Shown piece by piece: positions 26,597 to 36,469 of a stretch of DNA of 61,138 bases. Source of the DNA: an uncultured Flavobacteriaceae bacterium (GTDB lineage: Bacteria > Bacteroidota > Bacteroidia > Flavobacteriales > Flavobacteriaceae); the NCBI GenBank assembly GCA_905479625.1, contig CAJQNF010000078.1, positions 1 through 61,138 of the forward strand, given 5' to 3'. Under the pieces are notes generated by a model. The model was given only the letters and a program-made list of their open reading frames with translations, did not search any database and was not told the origin of the DNA. Both the position numbers and the translations under genes were made by a program. Position 1 is the stretch's first letter; every line of letters begins with the position of its first letter.

Positions 26597-27212
26597 AACT
26601 TTTGAGTCCTTGTTCAAATGGCACCCTGTTAAGAATACTTCGACCTAATGTAACCTCATCTGCATATTCAATTTCATCTCCTACCGAGATCCCTCTGGCA
26701 ATAGTTGTCAAATTGACGTCAAACTTTTGTAGTTGTCTGTAAATATAAAAATTAGTGGTATCACCTTCCATTGTTGAACTCAACGCTAAAATAATCTCTT
26801 TGACCCCACCCTGCCCTACTTTTTCAACGAGATTTTCAATGGTAAGATTATGCGGACCAATTCCCTCGATAGGAGATATTTTTCCCCCTAACACATGATA
26901 TAGGCCCTTAAATTGCGACGTGTTTTCAATGGCCATGACGTCTCTGATATCTTCCACCACACAAATTAGTTCAGGATCTCTCCGAGTATTTGTGCAAATC
27001 TCACACAATTCAACATCAGAGATATTGTGACAGTTTTTGCATAACTTGATCTCATCTCTAAAACTTTTCAAAGCCTCAGCAAGGTAACTCGTTTGTTCCT
27101 TGGGCTGTTTTAATAAGTGTAATACCAGCCTAAGTGCCGTGCGTTTACCAATTCCCGGTAACTGCGCCATTTCATTGACTGCACTTTCCAATAATTTTGA
27201 AGAAAAATCCAT
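26595..27212 (-). CDS. recR: Recombination protein RecR
   Basis: RecR forms a ring with RecF/RecO partners and loads RecA at gaps during repair. At 205 aa it has standard length. The helix-hairpin-helix region ([17 protein letters not shown]), the C4 zinc finger (CKNC then CEIC) and the Toprim domain ([14 protein letters not shown]) are all present. On the minus strand a perfect -7 box TACATTTG (27224 down to 27217) lies only 5 bases before the start codon, so the transcript may be leaderless or nearly so. Confidence 0.95.
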   Translation of the reverse strand: MDFSSKLLESAVNEMAQLPGIGKRTALRLVLHLLKQPKEQTSYLAEALKSFRDEIKLCKNCHNISDVELCEICTNTRRDPELICVVEDIRDVMAIENTSQFKGLYHVLGGKISPIEGIGPHNLTIENLVEKVGQGGVKEIILALSSTMEGDTTNFYIYRQLQKFDVNLTTIARGISVGDEIEYADEVTLGRSILNRVPFEQGLKS

Positions 27213-27300
27213 GATGCAAATGTAATGTTTTTAATTTTTTACAAGCCGTCTACAAATTCAAAAAGCCTCCATGTCAATTAAATATTTTTAAGTTGATCTC

Positions 27301-28815
27301 ATGTCAAAATCTGTTACTTTTACGGCTCAATTAATAACCATGTCACCTTTTTTACTCTTAGGTATTGTACTGATCTATTTTGCCTTGCTTATTGCTATTA
27401 CTTATGCAACCTCAAAAGACGATAGCAACCAGGTTTTTTTCAAGGCCAATAGAAATTCTCCCTGGTATATCGTAGCTTTTGGTATGATCGGAGCCTCTCT
27501 TTCAGGGGTTACTTTTATTTCAGTACCCGGCTGGGTCAATAGTACACAATTCAGTTATTTACAGATCGTCATCGGTTACTTTCTAGGATACCTTGCTATT
27601 GCGATTGTATTACTCCCCCTTTATTATAAAATGAACCTTACTTCTATTTATGAATATCTCCTGCATAGATTCGGTCCAAAAAGTCATAAAACAGGTGCTT
27701 TTTTCTTTTTATTGTCACGGATTTTAATCGCTTCCTTTAGGTTGTTCCTCGTGGTTTCAGTTTTGCAATATTTTATTCTGGATACCTGGCAAATTCCTTT
27801 TGAATTCACTGTTGTTCTCTCTGTATTGTTTATTTGGTTATACACCTATAGAGGCGGGATCAAAACGATTGTCTGGACAGATATCTTACAAACATTTTTC
27901 ATGCTGGCAGCTGTTATTTTTGCTGTGGTCATTCTTCTTCAGCATTTACCCTATAATTTTAGGGAATTTTTAGGATCCGATGATTTTGCTCAATACAGTA
28001 AAACTATTTTTTATGAAGATATAAATGACCGTAAACATTGGTTAAAAGGCATACTTGGCGGTATGTTTATTGCAATAGCGATGACGGGGCTTGATCAAGA
28101 CAACATGCAAAAAAATCTCAGTTGTAAAAACCTTAAAGATGCCCAAAAAAATATCATCTCCCTGGGTTTGGTATTGATACCGGTCAATTTGATCTTTCTC
28201 TTTCTTGGCGCACTGCTTTTCACCTATGCTCAAAAGTATCAAGTCGACATCCCAGTCATTGATGGCAAAGTCAAAACGGATTTGCTTTTTCCGAAAATCG
28301 CATTAGATCAAGGACTTGGAACCGGTTTTGGTGTTATATTTATTCTAGGACTGATTGCCGCAGCTTATTCAAGTGCAGATAGTGCCCTAACCTCTTTGAC
28401 GACTTCTTTTAGTATTGATTTCCTGAATATGGATGCAAAAGAAAAGGGGGTAAAAAAGAAATTGCGAAAAAAGATTCACCTGCTATTTTCAGGATTACTT
28501 GTACTCATCATAATAGCGTATAGATACCTTCTTCAGGATAATATTATTAGTAGCCTGCTGCAAGTATCATCTTATACCTACGGACCCTTACTGGGGCTTT
28601 TCACCTTTGGTCTCTTTACAAAATATAAAATCAATGAAAAGTGGGTTTGGCTGGTAGCCATCTTATCTGTGTTGATGAGCTATATATTAAATACGTATGC
28701 TGCATACTTGTTTAATGGCTATAACTTTGGGTATGAAATTTTGATACTGAATGGATCATTTACTTATATCGGACTATTCCTTATCCGTCAAAAAAACAAT
28801 CAAAGGAAAAATTAA
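27301..28815 (+). CDS. Sodium:solute symporter (SSS family)
   Basis: This inner-membrane transporter has 504 aa and about 13 hydrophobic helices, consistent with the SSS/LeuT fold. Visible landmarks are the TM1 region, [36 protein letters not shown] (the classic SSS motif) and [18 protein letters not shown] near the sodium site. The substrate is unknown; related Bacteroidota proteins are often labelled proline, sialic acid or vitamin transporters without proof. pdxH follows after 14 bases, so the two may share a transcript. Confidence 0.88.
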   Translation: MSKSVTFTAQLITMSPFLLLGIVLIYFALLIAITYATSKDDSNQVFFKANRNSPWYIVAFGMIGASLSGVTFISVPGWVNSTQFSYLQIVIGYFLGYLAIAIVLLPLYYKMNLTSIYEYLLHRFGPKSHKTGAFFFLLSRILIASFRLFLVVSVLQYFILDTWQIPFEFTVVLSVLFIWLYTYRGGIKTIVWTDILQTFFMLAAVIFAVVILLQHLPYNFREFLGSDDFAQYSKTIFYEDINDRKHWLKGILGGMFIAIAMTGLDQDNMQKNLSCKNLKDAQKNIISLGLVLIPVNLIFLFLGALLFTYAQKYQVDIPVIDGKVKTDLLFPKIALDQGLGTGFGVIFILGLIAAAYSSADSALTSLTTSFSIDFLNMDAKEKGVKKKLRKKIHLLFSGLLVLIIIAYRYLLQDNIISSLLQVSSYTYGPLLGLFTFGLFTKYKINEKWVWLVAILSVLMSYILNTYAAYLFNGYNFGYEILILNGSFTYIGLFLIRQKNNQRKN

Positions 28816-28829
28816 CGTATTTTTGAAAC

Positions 28830-29477
28830 ATGGAAAAAGACCTCAGCCATTATAGAAAAAATTACGAACGAAATCCATTATTCAGGGAAGATTTACCTAA
28901 AAACCCGATGGAGTTATTTCAAAAGTGGTTCCTTGAAGCTGATGAATCTGATGGCTTGGATGAAGCCAATGCCATGAGCGTTTCGACCATTGGCCTTGAC
29001 GGGTTTCCTAAAACTCGTGTCGTTTTATTGAAAAAAATTACCTGGGAGGGTTTTATTTTTTACACCAACTATAACAGTGAAAAGGGTAAAGCGATCCAGG
29101 CGAATCCAAATGTATGTCTGAATCTTTTCTGGCACGGGCTTGAAAGGCAAATCATTATTAAGGGAAAGGCAGAGAAAATTGCGCCCAACCTATCTGATGG
29201 ATATTTTGAATCAAGACCTGATGGAAGTAAACTTGGTGCCTTGGCCTCTGATCAGAGTCAGGAAATTGAGTCAAGAGAAGCCATGGATTCAAAACTTAAA
29301 CAATTAGAAGAGACATACGCTCATAAAGAAATTCCCAGGCCGAAACATTGGGGTGGTTATATGGTTAGGCCTGAATCCATAGAGTTTTGGCAGGGAAGGC
29401 CAAATAGAATGCATGACAGGATTCTCTATGCCTTGCAGAAAGATTACAATTGGAAAATCTCAAGACTTCAGCCCTAG
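28830..29477 (+). CDS. pdxH: Pyridoxamine/pyridoxine 5'-phosphate oxidase
   Basis: This FMN enzyme makes the cofactor PLP from pyridoxine or pyridoxamine phosphate. At 215 aa it is typical. Motifs include the N-terminal NPMELFQKWF, RVVLLKKITWEGFIFYTNYN, GLERQIIIKGKAEK and the C-terminal signature FWQGRPNRMHDR with the substrate-contacting RxxH region. It follows the symporter closely. Confidence 0.95.
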   Translation: MEKDLSHYRKNYERNPLFREDLPKNPMELFQKWFLEADESDGLDEANAMSVSTIGLDGFPKTRVVLLKKITWEGFIFYTNYNSEKGKAIQANPNVCLNLFWHGLERQIIIKGKAEKIAPNLSDGYFESRPDGSKLGALASDQSQEIESREAMDSKLKQLEETYAHKEIPRPKHWGGYMVRPESIEFWQGRPNRMHDRILYALQKDYNWKISRLQP

Positions 29478-29545
29478 ACTTCATCAAAAATATTGGGGAA
29501 AATCAAAAAAATCAGAAATCAAAAATTTAGGTTCTCTAATTTGAT

Positions 29546-29553
29546 TATATTTG
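29546..29553 (+). promoter_or_regulatory. -7 promoter box for the SixA-like gene
   Basis: TATATTTG is a perfect TAnnTTTG, 24 bases before the start codon, with TTTAG at 29526-29530 as a possible -33 element. Confidence 0.5.
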
Positions 29554-29576
29554 ATTATAATTGTGATCTATAAAAA

Positions 29577-30065
29577 ATGAAAACACTCTTCATTGTTCGT
29601 CATGCCAAATCCTCCTGGAAATACGAAGGCATTAAAGACATAGACCGGCCCCTCAAAAAAAGGGGTATCAACGATGCCTATTTGGTTTCCAAAGTTTTAC
29701 AAAAAAAGATTGAGACACCTTCTGTTTTTGTATCGAGTTGTGCGAATCGAGCACTTCATACGGCGATGATCTTTAGTTATTCTTTTAATTATCCTTTGGC
29801 AAATTTAAAAATCAGTAAGTCACTGTATAGCTTTAGTGATGGTTATTTGATCAAAACAGTAAAGGCCCTTGATAACGGATTTGACTCAGCAATTATATTC
29901 AGCCATGACCATGGTATCAATGATTTTGTCAATAAATTCGGAAACAGGAAGATAGAACATGTTCCAACCTGCGGTGTCGTTGCCATTGAATTCAATACCA
30001 AACACTGGAAAAACATCAAAGACGGAAAGACTCTTTTTACGGAATTCCCAGCTTACCATAAATAG
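29577..30065 (+). CDS. SixA-type phosphohistidine phosphatase
   Basis: This 162-aa histidine phosphatase (phosphoglycerate-mutase fold) begins with the catalytic motif VRHAKSSWKY and has DRPLKKRG and SHDHGINDF downstream, the SixA arrangement. SixA-like enzymes dephosphorylate phosphohistidine on signalling or PTS proteins. The target here is unknown. A 30-bp tandem repeat begins 15 bases after its stop codon. Confidence 0.85.
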   Translation: MKTLFIVRHAKSSWKYEGIKDIDRPLKKRGINDAYLVSKVLQKKIETPSVFVSSCANRALHTAMIFSYSFNYPLANLKISKSLYSFSDGYLIKTVKALDNGFDSAIIFSHDHGINDFVNKFGNRKIEHVPTCGVVAIEFNTKHWKNIKDGKTLFTEFPAYHK

Positions 30066-30080
30066 ATGCTGCGAAGGTTA

Positions 30081-30175
30081 CGAAACTCATCACCTCACTT
30101 CCGAGGGCTTCACGACTCATCACCTCACCTCCGATCACCTCGCAACTGATCACCTCACTTCCGAGGGCCTCGGAA
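30081..30175. repeat. 30-bp tandem repeat, three copies, ending in a palindrome
   Basis: The core CTCATCACCTCAC recurs with exact 30-base spacing at 30086, 30116 and 30146 (the last as CTGATCACCTCAC). Copies 1 and 3 share CACTTCCGAGGGC. The block closes with TTCCGAGG-G-CCTCGGAA (30159-30175), a perfect palindrome that could fold as a hairpin between the convergent SixA and L,D-transpeptidase genes. Confidence 0.75.
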
Positions 30176-30183
30176 TTTCGAAT

Positions 30184-31821
30184 TTATTTCGCCTCCTTGA
30201 ACTCAAATGGTTTATTCATCGCATTCAGCACGGCTTTATCCCTCTTATAAATGTCTTTCATAAACATTAAGTTATTTTCTTGATCAACGGCTGCTGTGAA
30301 GTAAATCAGGTAAATATTAATGGGTTTAGGTAAGTTTATCGTCGTTGTTTTTCCTGATTCTAAAATTTCATTGATCTTATCCATATTCCAGACTTCCGGG
30401 TCATCCATCAAACTCATTAGTAATCCCCATTTGTCTTCTGTCCTGATGCAACCATGGCTAAATGCCCTATCCTGCCGATTGAACAAGCCTCTTGAAGGAG
30501 TGTCATGAAGATATACTGCATACTTATTTGGAAAAATAAATTTCACTTCACCCAGTGCATTCCAGGGGCCTGCCTTCTGCCTGATGATAAAGGGGAAATT
30601 TCCAGCAGAATACTCACTCCAGTCAATAGTGGTCGGGTTCAGCACCTTTCCGTTTCTATCCATAACCTCCATATGCTTTGCTGCCAGGTATCCCGGATCC
30701 TTTTTCAACCTTGGTAAAGTTTCGTGGGTCGCAATTGAATAGGGTAAGGTCCAGGTGGGGTTCATAACGATATATTTCATCACGCCTTTAAAAACCGGAG
30801 TTTCCTTATGGTACTTCCCTACAATGACTCTTGAATCAAATACCTCCTTTTTATTGGTAATTCTTATTACTTCAAAACCTGCAATGTTCACCAACAAAAA
30901 GTCATCATCCGGTTGTTGAAAAATCCATCGTGCTCTCTCAAGATTTAAGACAAGCATATCAATTCTATCCTCAATAGGGACTTTCATTTGTTCAATAGTT
31001 CCTTTACCAATAATCCCATCGTCAGTCAATTTATGTCTCCTTTGAAATTTTTTAACGGCATCCTCTAATTCTTTATCAAATACTTCTTCATTATCGACTG
31101 CTTTCACCTTTAAATCTCCAACAGCTATCAGAAATTTTCTAATGGCAATAATTCTTTGGTCTGAATCTCCAGGCTTTAAAGTCTCACCCTCACTTACCTC
31201 AGGCCAGCCACCTTTCTCCGCTTCAGCTCTTAATTTCTTTAAATGAAATTTCATGAGCTTATACATATAATTATTAGGTTTAAACTGCTCCAGAATGGGT
31301 TTAATATTCCTATTATGCAAGGTAGCTGTCAAAAGGCTATCCGGATTTGAAGGTCCTTGGTTTCTCTTAACATCCCATTTTTTCCGAAGATCCGATTGCT
31401 CAAGTTTCCCTTCAAACAAATGGGAAGTGTATAAGATCAGCGCATCGGTCATCAAGAGATCTATCACCACCAAGTCGGTATGGCTCAATTTGCTCTTTTT
31501 AGATTTTTCCATTAAATTTTGAATCTGTTCAAGATGGTAATCTTTCGGATCAAGACCTTCGTCATAGGCAGATTCAATACTTTCAATAAGGTCCATTTTA
31601 TTTTTATGATTCGTCCAGGCAGGCTCAAAATCTCTATTGATATAGAATCGTGGCAATTCAGTTTGTGAGAATAATTCTATTCCATTGACAACAACTGCTC
31701 CTTGTGAATCTTCCGGTAGCACTATACTTTCCATCACCTCTTCTATAGTAGGTTCCTGGGCCTTCAGCATACCATATGAAACAAGACATAAAAGCAGGGT
31801 AAGATAAAAATGGTTCTTCAT
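30184..31821 (-). CDS. Periplasmic L,D-transpeptidase (YcbB-like)
   Basis: This 545-aa enzyme of peptidoglycan 3-3 cross-linking or remodelling starts with a signal peptide (MKNHFYLTLLLCLVSYGMLKAQ). It has a scaffold domain, a PG_binding_1 domain (about 215-275, with FQRRHKLTDDGIIGKGT) and the YkuD catalytic domain. The active-site motif SHGCIR carries Cys458 with His456. The length and domain order match LdtD/YcbB. Confidence 0.92.
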   Translation of the reverse strand: MKNHFYLTLLLCLVSYGMLKAQEPTIEEVMESIVLPEDSQGAVVVNGIELFSQTELPRFYINRDFEPAWTNHKNKMDLIESIESAYDEGLDPKDYHLEQIQNLMEKSKKSKLSHTDLVVIDLLMTDALILYTSHLFEGKLEQSDLRKKWDVKRNQGPSNPDSLLTATLHNRNIKPILEQFKPNNYMYKLMKFHLKKLRAEAEKGGWPEVSEGETLKPGDSDQRIIAIRKFLIAVGDLKVKAVDNEEVFDKELEDAVKKFQRRHKLTDDGIIGKGTIEQMKVPIEDRIDMLVLNLERARWIFQQPDDDFLLVNIAGFEVIRITNKKEVFDSRVIVGKYHKETPVFKGVMKYIVMNPTWTLPYSIATHETLPRLKKDPGYLAAKHMEVMDRNGKVLNPTTIDWSEYSAGNFPFIIRQKAGPWNALGEVKFIFPNKYAVYLHDTPSRGLFNRQDRAFSHGCIRTEDKWGLLMSLMDDPEVWNMDKINEILESGKTTTINLPKPINIYLIYFTAAVDQENNLMFMKDIYKRDKAVLNAMNKPFEFKEAK

Positions 31822-31992
31822 GGTGATCAGTTTAATTGAATCACAAAAATATCTAATTATCTTTAAAACAGCATCATTATGAAAACCTTAGTTAAATTTT
31901 GCCATGGATTACCTGGGTATCTTTCAATAATCCCGATGGGATTTTTAGCCAATTAAAAAATTTCTATATTAGTTGGCCCCAAGAAAAAATAA

Positions 31993-32253
31993 ATGGTCAT
32001 GCCAAATAGAGATCTTAAAAAATACTGGAAAACAAACTTAAAATATTTGGGAATCCTATTGTCTATCTGGTTTCTTGTATCCTATGTTCTGGGAATTATT
32101 TTAGTAGAAGAATTGAATACGATCAGATTTGGCGGCTTCAAACTTGGTTTTTGGTTTGCACAACAGGGTTCAATTTATTTCTTTGTACTGATCATCCTGG
32201 TTTACATAAAACTAATGAATAAGCTGGACAAAAAATACGGCGTAAACGAATAA
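31993..32253 (+). CDS. DUF4212 small subunit of a sodium/solute symporter
   Basis: This is an 86-aa membrane protein with two hydrophobic helices, matching the DUF4212 family that accompanies VC_2705-type SSS symporters. It begins MVMPNRDLKKYWKTNLKYLG; the third codon (ATG 31999) is an alternative start. It lies 3 bases before the large subunit. The pair sits next to acetyl-CoA synthetase, which suggests a short-chain acid such as acetate as substrate. Confidence 0.85.
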   Translation: MVMPNRDLKKYWKTNLKYLGILLSIWFLVSYVLGIILVEELNTIRFGGFKLGFWFAQQGSIYFFVLIILVYIKLMNKLDKKYGVNE

Positions 32254-32256
32254 ATC

Positions 32257-33945
32257 ATGACCCTACAAATCTGGACTTGGCTATTGATTGCCATCACATT
32301 TTCTATATACATTGGAATTGCAATCTGGTCAAGAGCCTCTTCTACCAAAGAATTTTATGTCGCTGGGGGAGGCGTCTCTCCTCTTGCAAACGGATTGGCA
32401 ACCGCTGCTGACTGGATGTCGGCAGCTTCATTTATTTCAATGGCCGGATTGATCTCCTTTAGTGGCTACGACGGGTCCGTATATCTGATGGGATGGACCG
32501 GGGGCTATGTTTTACTGGCCCTTTTGCTAGCACCTTATCTGCGTAAATTCGGAAAATTTACAGTTCCTGATTTTATTGGTGACCGTTATTATTCAAATGT
32601 TGCCAGATCAGTGGCTGTATTTTGTGCTCTAATTGTTTCCTTCACTTATGTTGCAGGACAGATGAGAGGTGTAGGACTGGTTTTTTCCAGGTTCCTGGAA
32701 GTTGATATTACAACTGGGGTACTCATTGGAATGATCATCGTTCTGTTTTATGCTGTACTGGGAGGTATGAAAGGAATTACATATACTCAGGTAGCTCAGT
32801 ACTGTGTGCTCATATTTGCATTTATGGTGCCCGCTATATTTATTTCTATACAGATGACAGGAATCCCGATTCCACAACTTGGCTTTGGAAGCACAGGGAC
32901 TGATGGGATCTATTTACTGGATAAGTTAGATGGATTGCACCGAGAACTAGGATTTCACGAATATACTACAGGTTCAAAAAGTAAGCTGGATGTGTTTTTT
33001 ATAACAGCAGCCCTAATGGTCGGAACCGCAGGACTGCCTCATGTGATCGTTCGATTTTTTACCGTTAAAAAAGTAAGTGATGCACGTAAATCTGCAGGAT
33101 GGGCCCTTCTTTTTATTGCTATTCTGTATACAACTGCACCTGCTATTGCTGTATTTGCCAGAACCAATCTTATCGAGACCGTGTCCAATAAGCCATATAA
33201 ACAATTACCTCCGTGGTTTGAAAACTGGGAAAAAACCGGCTTGATGACATTCGATGACAAAAACAATGACGGTTTGGTGCAATATGTAGCTGATCCAATA
33301 CTTAATGAACTCACAGTGGATAAAGACATCATAGTACTGGCCAATCCTGAAATTGCAAATTTACCCAATTGGGTGATTGCTCTGGTCGCTGCCGGAGGAC
33401 TAGCCGCAGCTTTATCAACAGCCGCAGGGTTATTGCTCGTTATTTCAGCCTCTGTATCACATGACCTTATTAAAAAAATGATCAATCCTGAAATATCTGA
33501 AAAGTCCGAATTGATTGCTGCGAGAGTTTCAGCAGTTATTGCGGTATCAATAGCAGGATATTTTGGTATTAACCCTCCCGATTTTGTCGCTGCCACTGTG
33601 GCCTTGGCATTTGGCCTTGCAGCTGCTTCATTTTTTCCGGCAATTATTTTAGGAATTTTTGTAAAACGAATGAACAAAGAAGGTGCAGTAGCAGGAATGA
33701 TCATCGGGATGCTTTGCATGCTCTTCTATATGGTTAAATTTAAATTTGACTGGTTTGGAGGTGGAACCCAGGAGGATTGGTGGTTTGGCATCTCACCTGA
33801 AGGTTTTGGAACTGTTGCCATGATGATCAATTTTACAACATCAATTGGCATTGCATTTATGTTTCCTAAACCCCCTATAGAGATTCAGGAATTAGTTGAA
33901 AATATTCGAATTCCTTCCGGTTCAGGGAAAGCCCATGTGCATTAA
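32257..33945 (+). CDS. SSS-family symporter large subunit (VC_2705/ActP-like)
   Basis: This 562-aa polytopic inner-membrane transporter has about 13 helices. Family landmarks include KEFYVAGGGVSPLANGLATA, GYVLLALLLAPYLRKFGKFT, HVIVRFFTVKKVSDARKSAG and AGGLAAALSTAAGLLLVIS. It is coupled to the DUF4212 subunit and followed 139 bases later by acs. Related proteins include the acetate permease ActP, so acetate uptake is plausible but unproven. Confidence 0.88.
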   Translation: MTLQIWTWLLIAITFSIYIGIAIWSRASSTKEFYVAGGGVSPLANGLATAADWMSAASFISMAGLISFSGYDGSVYLMGWTGGYVLLALLLAPYLRKFGKFTVPDFIGDRYYSNVARSVAVFCALIVSFTYVAGQMRGVGLVFSRFLEVDITTGVLIGMIIVLFYAVLGGMKGITYTQVAQYCVLIFAFMVPAIFISIQMTGIPIPQLGFGSTGTDGIYLLDKLDGLHRELGFHEYTTGSKSKLDVFFITAALMVGTAGLPHVIVRFFTVKKVSDARKSAGWALLFIAILYTTAPAIAVFARTNLIETVSNKPYKQLPPWFENWEKTGLMTFDDKNNDGLVQYVADPILNELTVDKDIIVLANPEIANLPNWVIALVAAGGLAAALSTAAGLLLVISASVSHDLIKKMINPEISEKSELIAARVSAVIAVSIAGYFGINPPDFVAATVALAFGLAAASFFPAIILGIFVKRMNKEGAVAGMIIGMLCMLFYMVKFKFDWFGGGTQEDWWFGISPEGFGTVAMMINFTTSIGIAFMFPKPPIEIQELVENIRIPSGSGKAHVH

Positions 33946-33976
33946 GATCATTTTTTAGTCGTTCGTCGAATTTTTT

Positions 33977-34006
33977 TTTGATTATTTATCATTAATTTTA
34001 TATTCG
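33977..34006 (+). promoter_or_regulatory. Predicted promoter of acs
   Basis: TTTG (33977-33980) is followed after 18 bases by TATATTCG (33999-34006), one mismatch from TAnnTTTG. The spacing fits the Bacteroidota housekeeping promoter. Confidence 0.4.
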
Positions 34007-34084
34007 TCGTGTTTGTCGAATGAACTTGTTTTGATAACCTTCAACTACCCCATTCAGGAGTTGAATAATTTAATTTGATATTTT

Positions 34085-35995
34085 ATGAAGTCCTTACAAA
34101 TCAACACTTTTAAAGAATATAAAGAGAAGTATGAGCAAAGCGTTTCTGACCCGGAAGGTTTTTGGGCCGAAGTAGCAGAGCATTTTCAATGGAAGCGAAA
34201 ATGGGATACGGTGTTGGAATGGGACTTTAACAAACCTGAGATCAAATGGTTTAAGGGTGCAAAGTTGAATATTACAGAGAACTGTCTTGACCGTCATTTA
34301 GAAACCATCGGCAATAAAACCGCGATTATATGGGAACCCAATGATCCAGATGAAGAATCAAGATATATTTCTTATCGTCAATTGTATGTAAAGGTATCTC
34401 GTTTTGCAAATGTTCTGAAAAATAATGGCATCAAAAAAGGAGATCGGGTCTGTTTGTATATGCCCATGATTCCTGAATTGGCTATTGCTATGTTGGCATG
34501 TGCCAGGATTGGAGCTGTTCATTCTATCGTTTTTGCAGGATTCTCCTCTTCTGCCTTATCGAGCAGGATCAACGATTCTGAATGTAAGATGTTGATCACC
34601 GCAAACGAAGTATACAGGGGTACAAAACCAATCAACTTGAAACAAGTTTGTGACCAAGCTTTGGAAAACTCACCTTCAGTGGAAACGGTGATTGTATATC
34701 GCAGAACCGTTGAGCCAACTGAGATGACCGAGGGAAGAGATAAATTCTGGTTTGATGAACTTCAAAAAGCTGAAAAATTCTGTGAGGCTGAGTCCATGGA
34801 TGCAGAAGATTTGCTATTTATTCTATATACTTCCGGTTCAACCGGAAAACCTAAAGGAATGGTGCATACGACAGGAGGCTATATGGTCGGTTCAACCTAT
34901 ACCTTTGAAAATGTATTTCAATGTAAAAAAGATGATGTTTACTGGTGTACAGCCGATATTGGCTGGGTTACAGGTCACTCATACATCATTTACGGCCCCT
35001 TGTGCGCAGGTGCTACGACTGTCATGTTTGAAGGCGTTCCTTCATATCCTGATTACGGAAGATTCTGGGAAATTGTTGACAAGCTCAATGTAACGCATTT
35101 TTACACCGCTCCAACGGCCATTAGAGCCTTGGCAAAACATCCCCTGAGCCTGGTTGAAAAGCATGATCTTTCCAGTTTAAAAGTATTGGGGTCAGTTGGA
35201 GAACCAATTAATGAAGAGGCATGGCACTGGTATAATGACAATATTGGGAAAAACAACTGCCCAATTGTGGATACCTGGTGGCAAACGGAAACAGGTGCGA
35301 TGATGATCTCTCCTATAGCAGGGATTACGCCAACAAGACCAACTTTTGCTACACTTCCATTACCTGGGGTTCAACCGGTATTGATGGATGAGCACGGAAA
35401 TGAAGTGGTTCAGAAAAGTATGGAACCATCCGAAGGCAGGCTGGCTATGAAAGGTCCCTGGCCGTCAATTGCGAGAACCATTTATGGTGATCATCAAAGA
35501 TATAAAGACACGTATTTCTCAACGTATAAGAACATGTATTTTACTGGTGATGGAGCTTACCGAGATGCAAGTGGAAACTATAGAATTACAGGTAGAGTTG
35601 ACGATGTTGTCATCGTATCTGGTCATAACTTAGGCACTGCTCCTATTGAAAATGCTATTGATGAACACAATGATATTGTTGAATGTGCAGTTGTAGGGTT
35701 TCCCCATGATGTGAAGGGAAATGCACTTTACGCATTTGTTACAAAATATGATGATTCCAAAACTTCTGATGAAGATCTGAGAATTGAAATTAATAAATTA
35801 ATCTCAAGTACTATTGGAGCCATTGCCAAACTGGATAAAGTGCAATTCGTATCAGGCCTCCCAAAAACAAGATCTGGAAAAATCATGCGTAGAATCCTGA
35901 GAAAAATTGCATCAAAAGAAGCGGATAATCTGGGAGACATTTCGACACTTTTAAACCCGGATGTGGTTGAAGAAATAAAAGCAGGAGTACTTTAA
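34085..35995 (+). CDS. acs: Acetyl-CoA synthetase (AMP-forming)
   Basis: This cytoplasmic enzyme activates acetate with ATP and CoA. At 636 aa it has full length. The AMP-binding loop YTSGSTGKPKG, the A5-type WWQTETG, the hinge region YRITGRVDDVV and the C-terminal SGKIMRR, whose Lys is the acetylation-regulated residue in the family, are intact. The gene follows the symporter pair, fitting acetate import and activation. It is distinct from the ADP-forming synthetase at 20302-22359. Confidence 0.95.
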   Translation: MKSLQINTFKEYKEKYEQSVSDPEGFWAEVAEHFQWKRKWDTVLEWDFNKPEIKWFKGAKLNITENCLDRHLETIGNKTAIIWEPNDPDEESRYISYRQLYVKVSRFANVLKNNGIKKGDRVCLYMPMIPELAIAMLACARIGAVHSIVFAGFSSSALSSRINDSECKMLITANEVYRGTKPINLKQVCDQALENSPSVETVIVYRRTVEPTEMTEGRDKFWFDELQKAEKFCEAESMDAEDLLFILYTSGSTGKPKGMVHTTGGYMVGSTYTFENVFQCKKDDVYWCTADIGWVTGHSYIIYGPLCAGATTVMFEGVPSYPDYGRFWEIVDKLNVTHFYTAPTAIRALAKHPLSLVEKHDLSSLKVLGSVGEPINEEAWHWYNDNIGKNNCPIVDTWWQTETGAMMISPIAGITPTRPTFATLPLPGVQPVLMDEHGNEVVQKSMEPSEGRLAMKGPWPSIARTIYGDHQRYKDTYFSTYKNMYFTGDGAYRDASGNYRITGRVDDVVIVSGHNLGTAPIENAIDEHNDIVECAVVGFPHDVKGNALYAFVTKYDDSKTSDEDLRIEINKLISSTIGAIAKLDKVQFVSGLPKTRSGKIMRRILRKIASKEADNLGDISTLLNPDVVEEIKAGVL

Positions 35996-36090
35996 AATTC
36001 ATAAACAGTTTTTAGAGAGAAGACCTTTTGAGCTTATGATAAAGTTAAGGCAATGAGTCTGTTTTCTTATTTTTAATCTCTCAATTAATT

Positions 36091-36120
36091 AGTGATGAGG
36101 TGATTAAAGGTGAGGTAATT
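36091..36120. repeat. Isolated relative of the 30-bp repeat (inverted)
   Basis: GTGATGAGGTGATTAAAGGT and the following GAGGTAATT read on the minus strand as CTCACCTTTAATCACCTCATCAC. This shares the CTCATCAC and TCACCTC words with the tandem block at 30081-30175. It lies in the acs-napD intergenic region. The similarity is short and may reflect a dispersed family or chance. Confidence 0.3.
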
Positions 36121-36220
36121 AGTAATATTCTCTTTCGAAATTTCATTGTTTATACAATACTAAATTTTTACTCGGTTTTTCATTGGTTTTATGTAACTTT
36201 ATTGACACCAAACCTAAACC

Positions 36221-36454
36221 ATGCCAATAAAAAGTTACCTAGCCCATCCTATTGATGGCAAATTCAGTGAACTTCTTAATGAATTATCTCATTTAAATGG
36301 CTGTGATATCATCCCTTCAACAAATCAGGAAATAGCCGTTCTGGTAACTGATACCCAAAACGAAATTGAAGACAACAAACTCCTTTCGCAGATTAATGCT
36401 ATTGGCAGTTTAAAGATGCTATCCATGGTTTCAGGATTCGATGTTGATTCTTAA
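36221..36454 (+). CDS. napD: NapD chaperone
   Basis: This 77-aa cytoplasmic chaperone binds the twin-arginine signal of NapA and holds it until the cofactor is inserted. The start MPIKSYLAHPIDGKFSELLNEL and the INAIGSLKMLSMVSGFD end fit the small ferredoxin-like NapD fold. It is the first gene of the nap operon, 15 bases before napA. A -7-like TAACTTTA (36194-36201) precedes it. No island operator was found here. Confidence 0.85.
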   Translation: MPIKSYLAHPIDGKFSELLNELSHLNGCDIIPSTNQEIAVLVTDTQNEIEDNKLLSQINAIGSLKMLSMVSGFDVDS

Positions 36455-36469
36455 TAATGATATCATATT

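Noticed and set aside
28818-28825. TATTTTTG as a promoter for pdxH
   Set aside because: It matches the -7 consensus but has no -33 candidate in the A-rich upstream sequence, and pdxH is close enough to the symporter gene to be co-transcribed.
29959-30270. Open reading frame across the 30-bp repeat block
   Set aside because: It is out of frame with SixA and its sequence is the translated tandem repeat (HHLTS units); no gene-like features.
31879-31956. A 25-codon small ORF (MKTLVKFCHGLPGYLS...) with a small hairpin AATCCC-GAT-GGGATT inside, upstream of the DUF4212 gene
   Set aside because: It is very short, with no promoter or family support, and the hairpin overlaps its coding sequence; probably chance.
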